Made by a program: the position numbers and the translations under genes
Notes under the pieces: generated by a model
The model's database searches: none
Told to the model about the DNA's origin: nothing
Seen by the model: the letters and a program-made list of their open reading frames with translations, nothing else
Assembly (NCBI GenBank): GCA_007135935.1
Contig: SLIA01000008.1
Location: 1 to 44,965 of the forward strand
Direction: 5' to 3'
Source of the DNA: Wenzhouxiangella sp.
GTDB taxonomy: Bacteria; Pseudomonadota; Gammaproteobacteria; Xanthomonadales; Wenzhouxiangellaceae
DNA: 44,965 nucleotides
Shown: positions 7,970 to 15,895 of the stretch, in pieces
How positions within the stretch are numbered: position 1 is the stretch's first letter
Layout: the number at the start of each line of letters is the position of its first letter

Positions 7970-8655
7970 GCCACCTTCCCGGTGCGGTTGATCTCCGGCA
8001 GGCTGACCTGACGATCGAACCGGGCGGCCAGGGCCGGGTCATGACTGACGAACAGCAGCGCACTGTCGGCCGCCTCGACCTGACCAAACAACAGATCGAT
8101 GAAGGCTTCGCGGCGGTCATGGTCCAGCGCGGAAGTGGGTTCATCGGCCAGCACCAGGCGCGGCTTGCCGATCAGTGCGCGCGCGGCAGCGACGCGTTGT
8201 TGCTGCCCGACACTGAGCGTATCGGCGCGCTTGCCGCGCAGGGCGGGTGCCAGGTCCATGGCATCGAGCAGTGCATCGGCGGCCTCGGTCACATTGCCGG
8301 CACGCCGGGCCCGTGCCTTCGAAAAGCGACACGGCAGCGTCACGTTGGCGCGAACGTCCAGCCAGGGCAGCAGGTTGAACTGCTGGAAAATCACGCCCAG
8401 GTGTTCGGCGCGGAAGCGGTCACGGCAGGCAGTCGACAACGTGCCGAGGTCGGTCTGATCGAACCGGATCGTGCCGTTGTCGGGGCGAATCAATCCACCG
8501 ATGGCCGCCAGCAGGGTGGATTTTCCCGAGCCGCTGGGGCCCTGCAGAAAAACGCGTTCACCCGGCGCAATGGTGAATTCTGGAATATCCAGCACCGGCC
8601 GGGTTTCTCCCGGCCAGGTGTAGCGGAGCCGCACGATCTGCAACAGTTCGGCCAT
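7966..8655 (-). CDS. ABC transporter ATP-binding protein, zinc-linked
   Basis: A 229-residue ATPase of the MacB/LolD class. Walker A is GPSGSGKST (about residues 38-46), the Q-loop lies in VIFQQFNLLPWL, the ABC signature is LSVGQQQRVAAARAL, Walker B is LVLADEPTSALD, and the switch His is in LLFVSHDPALA. All catalytic elements are present. It lies between the DUF2796 gene (six-base gap) and its permease (four-base overlap). It should energise the permease at the inner membrane. The zinc assignment comes from operon context. Confidence 0.92.
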   Translation of the reverse strand: MAELLQIVRLRYTWPGETRPVLDIPEFTIAPGERVFLQGPSGSGKSTLLAAIGGLIRPDNGTIRFDQTDLGTLSTACRDRFRAEHLGVIFQQFNLLPWLDVRANVTLPCRFSKARARRAGNVTEAADALLDAMDLAPALRGKRADTLSVGQQQRVAAARALIGKPRLVLADEPTSALDHDRREAFIDLLFGQVEAADSALLFVSHDPALAARFDRQVSLPEINRTGKVA

Positions 8656-8661
8656 GACGGA

Positions 8662-9237
8662 TTATGGCAGGCGGATGCGGGTATCGCCGGGGGTCAGCCG
8701 CAGCCGCTCGGCACGAGTATCCCTCAACACATCCATGCGAATCTTCTCGTTGCCTGGATAGTCCTCGAACAGGTTCAGCTCAATCCAGCCCAGGCGCCCA
8801 ACCCGGATGCAGGCGATGTCGACATCAACATGGAATTCGGCATGTTCGTGGTCATTGTGGTCGTGATGGTGATGGTCATGATGATGCTCATCATGATCGT
8901 GTGACCCTTCGGCAAAGCCCGGCATGGCCAGTTCGCTTGATTCAATCCGGCAATCACCGTCGGAATCGAATGTCAGCCAATCACCGGACTCGAGCGCTTG
9001 CTCGACCTTGTCGAGTCTTTGGCGCTGGTCGTCGTCGGACGGGGGATGCTCGAAACCCACGAGGTTCACGCCCGGCACGACCAGCGACAGGCTCAGGCGA
9101 CCGTTATCCACCGCCAGCGTACCGTTGGCCTGGCCATGGACATGGGCGCCATGCTGGCGCTCCAGCGGTGCGGCCTGCACGGCCACGACCGTAATGATGG
9201 CAACCAGAAGTATCAACGCGACAAGCAGCGATTTCAT
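8662..9237 (-). CDS. DUF2796 His-rich zinc-binding exported protein (ZrgA-like)
   Basis: A 191-residue exported protein of the DUF2796 family. Residues 1-23 are a signal peptide (cut after VQA). The mature N terminus keeps the family motif HGAHVHGQA, and a very dense His/Asp stretch near residues 110-130 (start HDHDEHHHDHHHHDHND) looks like a metal-collecting loop. It is the first gene of the four-gene leftward operon that starts at the Zur operator. In Vibrio cholerae the related ZrgA belongs to a second, Zur-repressed zinc uptake system. I chose the ATG at 9237 because GGGAG lies just upstream and the signal peptide starts there. Confidence 0.88.
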   Translation of the reverse strand: MKSLLVALILLVAIITVVAVQAAPLERQHGAHVHGQANGTLAVDNGRLSLSLVVPGVNLVGFEHPPSDDDQRQRLDKVEQALESGDWLTFDSDGDCRIESSELAMPGFAEGSHDHDEHHHDHHHHDHNDHEHAEFHVDVDIACIRVGRLGWIELNLFEDYPGNEKIRMDVLRDTRAERLRLTPGDTRIRLP

Positions 9238-9282
9238 GGTGTCTTCTCCCGCAGCAGGATGGAATGATAGCGTGCCATGGTA

Positions 9283-9297
9283 TGTTATAATATAACA
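9283..9297. promoter_or_regulatory. Zur operator between divergent zinc genes
   Basis: The sequence TGTTATAATATAACA has two perfect 7-base arms around one central base. It matches the core of the proteobacterial Zur box (GTTATANTATAAC type). It lies 45 bases before the DUF2796 gene and 14 bases before the MerC-like gene, and contains TATAAT on the plus strand (9286-9291), which could be the -10 of the rightward promoter. Zinc-loaded Zur bound here would block both directions. Confidence 0.85.
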
Positions 9298-9311
9298 CGT
9301 CCTGCCAATCA

Positions 9312-9728
9312 ATGATCGATATGTTTCTGTCCCGCTGGCCCGACCGTCTCGGCATGATCATCGCCATCGGCTGCGGTATCCATTGTGCCGCCATGACCAT
9401 TGCATTCATTGCCTGGCCGACGTTGTGGCTCAACCGCAATTTATGGGAGCGGGGTGTCTGGCAGCAATTGATTCTGATTGAATGGGCTCTGCTGGCACTG
9501 GCCTGGCTGCTCATTCTGACCACCGCGATTCACGGCTGGTTCGCTCATCGGCGCTGGCTACCGCCAGCATTGGGATTGACCGGAGTGACCCTGATGACCA
9601 CGGCGATCATCTCACCGTTGCACACGCTGGGCTACTGGGGCAGTGGCCTGGCCCTGGCAGGCGGAATCCTGGTGGCCGGCGCCCACTGGTTCAACCTTCG
9701 TCTGATGTGCCAGATCAGTTCGGACTGA
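9312..9728 (+). CDS. MerC-like four-helix membrane protein
   Basis: A 138-residue inner-membrane protein with about four hydrophobic helices. The first helix carries GCGIHCAAMTIAF, like the conserved IHC segment of MerC-domain proteins, whose Cys binds a soft metal ion. In MerC the protein takes up mercuric ion, but chromosomal relatives with no mer operon are frequent beside Zur-controlled genes and may handle zinc. The gene starts only 14 bases after the Zur operator with no clear Shine-Dalgarno. A second in-frame ATG three codons on (9321) is a possible start. Regulation by Zur is strongly suggested; the transported ion is inferred. Confidence 0.7.
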   Translation: MIDMFLSRWPDRLGMIIAIGCGIHCAAMTIAFIAWPTLWLNRNLWERGVWQQLILIEWALLALAWLLILTTAIHGWFAHRRWLPPALGLTGVTLMTTAIISPLHTLGYWGSGLALAGGILVAGAHWFNLRLMCQISSD

Positions 9729-9816
9729 ACGGCGAAACGACCGGGTTTGCATGACCCCCGCGCTTGACGCACAATTGCGCGCTTGAGCTACGTGAATTTT
9801 CGGGGATAGAACAACA

Positions 9817-11178
9817 ATGCAGACAACTTCCATTCACGGCATGTGGTCATCGCGCCTGGCCTTCATTCTGGCCGCCACCGGCTCGGCGGTGGGCCTGGGC
9901 AACATCTGGCGCTTTCCCTACGTCACCTCCGACAACGGCGGCGGCGCCTTCGTCCTGATCTACCTGGGTTGCATCCTGCTCGTCGGTCTGCCGATCATGT
10001 GGACCGAGATCGTGATCGGGCGGCGCGGGCGCATGAGCCCGATCAACTCGCTCAAGGAACTGGCCGACGATGCCGGCGCCTCGCGCAAGTGGATGGGGGT
10101 CGGCATTCTCGGCGTGCTCGCCGGTTTCATGATCCTGTCGTTCTATTCCGTAGTGGCCGGATGGACGCTGCATTACGGCTTTCTCTATCTCAAGGAACTG
10201 TTCGGCGGCACGCCGATTACCGATCCCGATGCCACCTTCTCCGGCCTGCTCGGCAGTCCGGGCGAACTGACCTTCTGGCACGGCCTGTTCATGCTCATGA
10301 CCATGGGCGTGGTTGCCTTCGGCGTCGAGAAGGGCCTGGAACGGGCGGTCAGCATTCTGATGCCCATCCTGTTCGTGCTGCTGCTGGTGTTGCTTGGCTA
10401 CGGCATGAATACCGGTTACTTCATGGATGCCGCCACCTTCCTGTTCAGCCCCGACTGGTCGCAGGTCTCCGGCGGCATGATCGTGACGGCCATGGGCCAG
10501 GCGTTCTTCACGCTGAGCCTGGGGATGTGCGCGATCATGACCTACGGCGCCTATCTGCCGTCCGGGGTCAATATTCCGCGCGTCGGGGTGACCGTTGCGG
10601 CAACCGATACCGTGGTCGCCCTGGTGGCCGGGCTCGCAATCTTCCCGATCGTGATTTCCTTCGGTCTCGATCCGGCCGGTGGCGGCCCGGGCCTGATCTT
10701 CACCTCGCTGCCGCTGGCCTTTGCCGAAATGCCGTTTGGCATTCTCTACGGTTTCCTGTTTTTCACGCTGTTGTCGGTGGCCGCCTGGACCAGCGGCATT
10801 TCGCTGATGGAACCGGCCACCGCCTACATCGTCGAGGCGACCAATCTCTCGCGCAAGGCGGCCGCTCTGAGCGTGGCCGCGGTGGCCTGGATCATGGGCC
10901 TGGCTTCGGTGTTCTCGTTCAACCTCTGGGCGGAGGTCTCCATCGGTGGGCGCGACGTGATGGGGGCGATCGAGTACGTGGCCAACGACATCATGCTGCC
11001 GGTCGGCGGCCTGCTCACCGCCCTGTTCGGCGGCTGGATCCTGTCGAGCCGGATTACTCACGAGGAGCTGGACAAGAAGATGCCCGACTGGGCCTACAAC
11101 TCCTGGCTGTGGGTGACCCGCATCGTCACGCCGGCACTGATCCTGGTGGTGCTGGCCAGCCTGTTCGGCATCATCTGA
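9817..11178 (+). CDS. sodium:neurotransmitter symporter (NSS/SNF) family transporter
   Basis: A 453-residue inner-membrane protein with about 11-12 helices and the NSS signature GSAVGLGNIWRFPYV close to the N terminus (residues about 20-34), followed by NGGGAF. These residues form the sodium and substrate sites in LeuT. Bacterial members take up amino acids (Leu, Ala, Trp, Tyr and others) or related solutes with sodium. The exact substrate cannot be read from sequence. The gene is single, with a weak GGGGAT-type ribosome site, and a GC-rich hairpin follows. Confidence 0.9.
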   Translation: MQTTSIHGMWSSRLAFILAATGSAVGLGNIWRFPYVTSDNGGGAFVLIYLGCILLVGLPIMWTEIVIGRRGRMSPINSLKELADDAGASRKWMGVGILGVLAGFMILSFYSVVAGWTLHYGFLYLKELFGGTPITDPDATFSGLLGSPGELTFWHGLFMLMTMGVVAFGVEKGLERAVSILMPILFVLLLVLLGYGMNTGYFMDAATFLFSPDWSQVSGGMIVTAMGQAFFTLSLGMCAIMTYGAYLPSGVNIPRVGVTVAATDTVVALVAGLAIFPIVISFGLDPAGGGPGLIFTSLPLAFAEMPFGILYGFLFFTLLSVAAWTSGISLMEPATAYIVEATNLSRKAAALSVAAVAWIMGLASVFSFNLWAEVSIGGRDVMGAIEYVANDIMLPVGGLLTALFGGWILSSRITHEELDKKMPDWAYNSWLWVTRIVTPALILVVLASLFGII

Positions 11179-11192
11179 TCAAGCCCGATCGT

Positions 11193-11235
11193 CCGGGCGC
11201 GGGGCACCTGGCCTCGCGCCCGGCGCGAGTGTTTT
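11193..11235 (+). terminator. probable terminator after the NSS symporter gene
   Basis: A 12-bp stem (11193-11204 with 11212-11223, one G-U pair) starts 15 bases after the stop codon. A short T-run (11232-11235) follows at a distance and overlaps the end of the convergent PRPP-synthetase-like gene. Termination is probable but the U-tract is weak. Confidence 0.5.
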
Positions 11236-12119
11236 CAGCCGGCAAATCCCCCGGCCAGCAGGGCTGACAGATCGATTTCGGCCTCGGGGGCATTGACCGT
11301 GTTGGTGCACACGATGCGCTCGATCCCGCCTTCAGTCATCACTTCACGCGCGTTGGCCCCGAACAGGCCGTGAACGCCCACAGCCAGCGGGGGCCGGAAA
11401 CCCGAATCGATCAGGTGGCGTGCTGCCCGGGCCATGGTGGTGCCCGACGAGATGATGTCGTCGACCAGCACCGGGGTATGGCGCTCGAGTCCTTCCAGGT
11501 CGGGCAGCTCCATGCGCACATCGCGGTCACCGTAGCGCTTCTTGGTAAACACCCGCCACGGCAGGCTTTCCAGACCGGCAACTTCGCTGACCCACTGTTC
11601 GCTTTCCCCGTCGGGCCCGATCAGCACCGGGTCGTCGACTTCGCGGGCAATCCATTCGGCCACCGCCGGTGCAGCCGCAATCACCGTCGAATCCAGGGTG
11701 TAGAGTTCGTCGAGGCTGGCATAGCGGTGCAAGTGGGGGTCGACGGTGACCAGGTAGTCGAAATGGGCCGACAGCCACTTCGCAAAGGTGCGCGAGGTCA
11801 GCGCCTCGCCCGGCGCGAAGCGCTGGTCCTGGCGCATGTAGGAGAGGTAAGGGCTGACCAGGCTGACCCGGGCAGCGCCCAGGTCACGTACCAGGTCGGC
11901 GGCAAACAGCAGGGCGGGTACCTTGTCGTCTGGCCGATCGAGGGTGCACACGCACACCACCTCGCACCCGGCCGGATCGGCGTGCAATCTGAGGTAGCTT
12001 TCGCCATCGGGAAAGCGGCGGTATTCCAGGCGGGCCGACTCGGCCTCCAGCAGGCCGGCCACGCGTTCGGCGAGTGTCTCGTTGCCCGGCAGGGCGACGA
12101 TCAATGGGTGCTTGCTCAT
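11235..12119 (-). CDS. ribose-phosphate pyrophosphokinase-like protein (PRPP synthetase paralogue)
   Basis: A 294-residue member of the PRPP synthetase family, similar in size to archaeal enzymes and shorter than the usual bacterial Prs (about 315). Visible active-site elements are the ATP loop YMRQDQRFAPGEALTSRTFA, the metal-binding region VDPHLHRY, the flexible-loop lysines FTKKRYGDRD, and the PRPP-binding VLVDDIISSGTTM. They look functional. It is the last gene of a four-gene leftward operon, 11 bases after the phosphorylase gene. Context suggests that it makes PRPP from salvaged ribose phosphate, or consumes PRPP in reverse, rather than being the housekeeping Prs. Which reaction dominates is not known. 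Confidence 0.85.
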   Translation of the reverse strand: MSKHPLIVALPGNETLAERVAGLLEAESARLEYRRFPDGESYLRLHADPAGCEVVCVCTLDRPDDKVPALLFAADLVRDLGAARVSLVSPYLSYMRQDQRFAPGEALTSRTFAKWLSAHFDYLVTVDPHLHRYASLDELYTLDSTVIAAAPAVAEWIAREVDDPVLIGPDGESEQWVSEVAGLESLPWRVFTKKRYGDRDVRMELPDLEGLERHTPVLVDDIISSGTTMARAARHLIDSGFRPPLAVGVHGLFGANAREVMTEGGIERIVCTNTVNAPEAEIDLSALLAGGFAG

Positions 12120-12130
12120 GATCTGGTCCT

Positions 12131-13651
12131 TCAGGCGAGTTTGATGATGCCGTTGGATTCGGCGAATTCGCGCGCATAGTTGAGTTCACCGGCTGTTTCG
12201 GCGTGAATGGTGTAGAGCACCTGGCCGGCGTCGACGTGATCGCCGAGCTTGATGTGGATTTCCAGCCCGGCGGCCGCGGCCGCCGGCGCGCCGGCCAGCT
12301 TGGCAACCCGGGCCAGGCGGCGGTTGTCGATGGAAACGACCTCGCCGGCGCTGGTGGACAGCATCTCGTGCCGGCGGGCCGCACGCGGGGGTTCGCGCAG
12401 TCCGCCCTGGGCGTTGCAGATGGCCTCGAACTTGGCCCAGGCACTTCCGTCATCGAGGGTTGCCTCGGCCATGGCCTCGCCACCGCCTGCCGCAGCCGTG
12501 TCGGTCAGTTCCAGCAGGGCACCGGCCAGCTTAACGGCACGACGGCGCAGGTCCGCGGGATGATCGGGTTCGTTGCGCAACACGGCCAGCAGGTCGCGGG
12601 CTTCCAGGGCCGGGCCAATGCCGCGGCCAACCGGTTCGCTGCCATCGGTGATGAGCACGCGCAGTTTCAGTCCAAAGGCATCGGCCACCGACTGCAGCCG
12701 TTGAGCGAGTTCTTGTGCTTCCGACTGGCTGCGAACCTTGGCGGTGGGACCGACGGGAACATCCAGCACCAGGTGAGTGGAACCGGCCGCCACTTTCTTC
12801 GACAGCACCGAAGCCACCATCTGGCCCTCGGCATCGATATCCATCAGGCGGGCGACGCGGATGAGCATGTCGTCGACCGGGCTGAGCCGCACCGCGCCGC
12901 CCCAGGCCACGCAACCGCCCTCTTTTTCGATCACCGATCGCATCTGGTCGAGATCCAGGTCCACCGGCGCCAGCGTTTCCATGGTGTCGGCGGTGCCGGC
13001 CGGCGACGTGATGGCACGTGATGAGGTCTTGGGCATCCACAAGCCACAGGCGGCGACCATGGCAACCACCAGTGGCGTGGTGCGGTTGCCGGGCAGCCCG
13101 CCGACGCAATGCTTGTCGGCAATCACCTCCCGGTCCCAGCGCAGGCGATCGCCGGCGTTGATCATGGCTTCTGTCAGATGAATCAATTCCTCGTCATCGG
13201 GCACGCGGGCGGCCATGACGGTGAGAAACATCGACAGGTGAATGTCGGCGTAGCGGCCCGCGGCGATATCGGCGATGATGCGGTGCATGTCCTCGCGGCC
13301 CAGGCGGTTGCCGTAGATGCGACCGCGTACCAGGCCGAGGGAATCCAGGGGTTGCGGGTGGGCGATATGAACAAGATCGCCTTCTTCCACGTTGAGCCGC
13401 TGCCAGGCCGATTCCGACAACGCGATCTCTTCGAGGCCGAGCAGGTCGGAATCGATCTGGTAGAGCGTGGCGATGATGCGACGCTCGCCGTTCTGAATTC
13501 TTACGCGGGCGTGAGCCGAAAAGCCTTCGGAACGACACACCGGGCAGTCGCGCCGGGTGATGACGACCATCTGGTCGTGGGTGTCCAGCGCCACGCGGCG
13601 GGCACGCAGGTTGTTGCCGTTGGCTTCCCGCTGGGGTTCTTCATTGCTCAT
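12131..13651 (-). CDS. archaeal-type thymidine/AMP phosphorylase family enzyme
   Basis: A 506-residue nucleoside or nucleotide phosphorylase. It has the long form with an extra N-terminal domain (about residues 1-85), the form known from archaeal AMP phosphorylase, in contrast to about 440 residues for E. coli DeoA. The phosphate and base-binding segments are KHCVGGLPGNRTT, KTSSRAITSPAGTADTME and LSKKVAAGSTHLVLD. The C-terminal alpha/beta domain (HIKLGDHVDAGQVLY) is complete. AMP phosphorylases convert NMP plus phosphate to a free base and ribose 1,5-bisphosphate; bacterial members of this long group are poorly characterised. Start chosen at 13651: its ATG overlaps the TGA of the preceding gene (ATGA), so the pair is translationally coupled. 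Confidence 0.88.
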   Translation of the reverse strand: MSNEEPQREANGNNLRARRVALDTHDQMVVITRRDCPVCRSEGFSAHARVRIQNGERRIIATLYQIDSDLLGLEEIALSESAWQRLNVEEGDLVHIAHPQPLDSLGLVRGRIYGNRLGREDMHRIIADIAAGRYADIHLSMFLTVMAARVPDDEELIHLTEAMINAGDRLRWDREVIADKHCVGGLPGNRTTPLVVAMVAACGLWMPKTSSRAITSPAGTADTMETLAPVDLDLDQMRSVIEKEGGCVAWGGAVRLSPVDDMLIRVARLMDIDAEGQMVASVLSKKVAAGSTHLVLDVPVGPTAKVRSQSEAQELAQRLQSVADAFGLKLRVLITDGSEPVGRGIGPALEARDLLAVLRNEPDHPADLRRRAVKLAGALLELTDTAAAGGGEAMAEATLDDGSAWAKFEAICNAQGGLREPPRAARRHEMLSTSAGEVVSIDNRRLARVAKLAGAPAAAAAGLEIHIKLGDHVDAGQVLYTIHAETAGELNYAREFAESNGIIKLA

Positions 13652-15024
13652 GCCAGTGGGTACTCCTGTTCGGATTCGGGAACCAGGCAATTCCAGCCGA
13701 GTTCTTCTTCGATACGGCGTCTGAGCGCATCGGCCGCGTTGGGTTCGCCGTGGACGAGAAAAGTCTGCCGCGGTGGCTGCTCGATATGGCCGAGCCAGTC
13801 GATGATTTCGTCGGCATCGGCGTGGGCCGAGAGCATGTCGAGGTTTTCGATTTGCGCCTCGACCGGCCAGTACTGGCCGTGAACCTTGACCTGGTCGGCG
13901 CCGTTGACAAGGGCATCGCCGCGGGTACCGGGTGCCTGGTATCCGGCAAACAGGATGGTGTGGCGCCGATCGCCCAGATAAGCCTTGAGATGGTGCAACA
14001 CGCGACCGCCGGTGGCCATGCCGCTGCCGGCGATGATGATCTTGGGATGCGGGTCCCGATCGAGTTGCCGGGATTCATCCGGGTCGTGCACATACTTCGG
14101 CAGCGAACAGGCCCGGGCGGCTTCTTCACGACCGAGGCGGTGGTCATCGGGATGATTCTCGAACACATCGGTGGCGTTGATCGCCAGCGGGCTGTCGAGA
14201 TAGACCGGCAGGGTGGGGATGCGGTGTGCGTCGAGCAGCCGGCGGATGTGATGCAGCAACAACTGGGTTCGGCCAACGGCAAAGGCTGGAATGATGATGG
14301 ACCCGCCGCGCTCGACGGTCTGGCCAATCACTCGGGCCAGCGTGTCTTCGGGATCGCTGCGATCACGCCGGCGATTGCCGTAGGTCGATTCGACCACGAG
14401 ATAGTCGGCCTGTCTGACATGAGCAGGCGGCGGCATGGTCGCCGAGCTGGCGTGGCCCAGGTCACCGGAAAACACCACGCGTCGTCCGCCAACGGTCAGC
14501 TCGGCAATGGCCGCGCCGGGGATATGGCCGGCGCGATGGAACAGGATCTCGAGCTTCTTCTTGAGACGATAAGGGGTGCCGAAATCCAGCGTGCGAAAGA
14601 AAGACAGCACGGCTTCGGCATCGGCGTGGGTGTAGAGCGGACGGGCCGGTTGGTGACGGGTGGTGCCGTGACGGTTGGCGAACTCGGCATCCTTTTCCTG
14701 GATGAAGCCGCTATCGGGCAACAGGTGTCGGCACAGATCCCGGGTCGCCGGCGTGGCCAGAATCTTGCCCCTGAAACCGTCGCGGCAGAGCACGGGCAGC
14801 CAGCCGGAATGATCGAGGTGGGCATGGGTGAGGACAACGGCCTGAATTTTGTCGGGTCGAACCGACAGCGCGCGCCAGTTGCGCTGGCGCAGGTGCTTGT
14901 AGCCCTGGAACAGCCCGCAGTCGACCAGCCAGCGCGTGCGCTGGTGACGCAGCACGAAACGCGACCCGGTGACCGTGCCCACGGCGCCGAGAAAACTCAG
15001 GGCAAGCTCAGGCGCCGATGGCAT
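13648..15024 (-). CDS. metallo-beta-lactamase/beta-CASP RNase (RNA-processing exonuclease family)
   Basis: A 458-residue beta-CASP metallo-hydrolase. The metal site motifs are THAHLDHSG (about residues 65-73), GHIPGAA, SGDLGH and LSAHADADEIIDW; the beta-CASP insert is seen in ESTYGN, PAFAVGRTQ and SGMATGGRVLHH; the C-terminal motif is VHGEPNAA. Proteins with this layout (CPSF/Ysh1-like, bacterial RNase J relatives) cut RNA or digest it from one end. No KH domain or long RNase J C-terminal domain is present. The gene overlaps the amidotransferase gene by 17 bases at the 5' end and the phosphorylase gene by four at the 3' end, so it sits in the middle of one operon. RNA is the expected substrate; its targets are unknown. 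Confidence 0.88.
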   Translation of the reverse strand: MPSAPELALSFLGAVGTVTGSRFVLRHQRTRWLVDCGLFQGYKHLRQRNWRALSVRPDKIQAVVLTHAHLDHSGWLPVLCRDGFRGKILATPATRDLCRHLLPDSGFIQEKDAEFANRHGTTRHQPARPLYTHADAEAVLSFFRTLDFGTPYRLKKKLEILFHRAGHIPGAAIAELTVGGRRVVFSGDLGHASSATMPPPAHVRQADYLVVESTYGNRRRDRSDPEDTLARVIGQTVERGGSIIIPAFAVGRTQLLLHHIRRLLDAHRIPTLPVYLDSPLAINATDVFENHPDDHRLGREEAARACSLPKYVHDPDESRQLDRDPHPKIIIAGSGMATGGRVLHHLKAYLGDRRHTILFAGYQAPGTRGDALVNGADQVKVHGQYWPVEAQIENLDMLSAHADADEIIDWLGHIEQPPRQTFLVHGEPNAADALRRRIEEELGWNCLVPESEQEYPLA

Positions 15025-15772
15025 GGGCTTCCCCGTCTTTCCCGGCACACAGCCGGGCAAAGCGACTCAGCAACTGGTCGCCGAAAGGCGCATCGCCGAC
15101 CGCCCGTTCCAGCGCGTCGCCGTCGAAGCCCTCGGCACGGAGATCATCCTTGCGTTCGCGGATATAGGCACGCATGATCTCGGCATTGAACTCCGGATGA
15201 AACTGCACCCCCCAGCTCCGGTCGCCGAAGTGCAGGGCATGATGGGCATCGCCATCGGCGCTGGCCAGCACACGCGCACCGGTCGGCGGCTCGATCACCG
15301 CCTCGAGATGGGTGGAATGCACCATTCGGCCATCGGCCGCTGTACTCAGCAGCGCATCGTCAGCGGCACACGCCCGTATCGGCCCGGTTCCCATGCGCCG
15401 TCCATGCGGGTTGGCAGCGACCTTGCCGCCCAGGGCATGGGCAAGCAACTGGTGACCGTAGCAGACGCCGAGCACGGGACGTCCACGCTCATGCACGGCT
15501 GCCAGCCAGGCGGCAGTGCGTTCCGACCAGTCCAGCCGATGCGACACCATGGCGGGTGAACCGGTAACGAGAATACCGGCGTAGCTTTCGGTGTGAATGG
15601 GGTCGGGCAGTGCATGGCCCCGGTCCACGGCAATGACGGCATAATTGAAGCGATGCTCGCCCAGGGCGCGACGAAACCAGGCATCGAAGTCGCCGAACCG
15701 GGCCCGTATACGTTCGGGCGCCGAGCCGGTCTTGATGATCAGCAGGGAAGGCGTTTCAGGCATGGACGACAT
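15008..15772 (-). CDS. class I glutamine amidotransferase (GMP synthase-like domain)
   Basis: A 254-residue stand-alone class I amidotransferase. The nucleophile is Cys104 in GVCYGHQLL, with His192 and Glu194 in FHPEF, so the triad is complete. No synthetase domain is attached. Related proteins release ammonia from glutamine or act as gamma-glutamyl hydrolases. It is the first gene of the operon with the RNase, phosphorylase and PRPP-synthetase-like genes, all four overlapping or nearly so. Start at 15772 (MSSMPETP) is preferred; an ATG at 15790 or at 15763 is also possible. Its part in nucleotide recycling is inferred from position. Confidence 0.85.
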   Translation of the reverse strand: MSSMPETPSLLIIKTGSAPERIRARFGDFDAWFRRALGEHRFNYAVIAVDRGHALPDPIHTESYAGILVTGSPAMVSHRLDWSERTAAWLAAVHERGRPVLGVCYGHQLLAHALGGKVAANPHGRRMGTGPIRACAADDALLSTAADGRMVHSTHLEAVIEPPTGARVLASADGDAHHALHFGDRSWGVQFHPEFNAEIMRAYIRERKDDLRAEGFDGDALERAVGDAPFGDQLLSRFARLCAGKDGEAHAIGA

Positions 15773-15791
15773 GATACCCGCAATTTTCAAT

Positions 15792-15814
15792 CATCCGCCG
15801 CTGAACGGCGGATG
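15792..15814. promoter_or_regulatory. 9-bp inverted repeat in the divergent promoter region
   Basis: A perfect 9-bp inverted repeat (15792-15800 with 15806-15814, five-base spacer) lies between the amidotransferase start and the glyQ promoter. It could be a two-fold operator for the leftward operon, or a leader hairpin. No matching regulator gene is adjacent. Confidence 0.35.
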
Positions 15815-15832
15815 CAATCGGGGTGCTGCCGC

Positions 15833-15863
15833 TTTCCGTGCCCCAGGCCGTGGCGGGTATACT
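15833..15863 (+). promoter_or_regulatory. probable glyQ promoter
   Basis: TATACT at 15858-15863 is a good sigma-70 -10 box. The -35 (TTTCCG, 15833-15838) is weak and 19 bases away. Transcription would start near 15870, leaving a leader of about 26 bases before the GTG start of glyQ. Confidence 0.4.
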
Positions 15864-15895
15864 GGTGGGCTTGAGTTTCAACACCGACAAATAAC

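Noticed and set aside
9847-11061. Minus-strand frame (404 codons) opposite the NSS symporter
   Set aside because: Antisense to an obvious transporter; composition (His, Gln, Arg, Glu) is that of a shadow.
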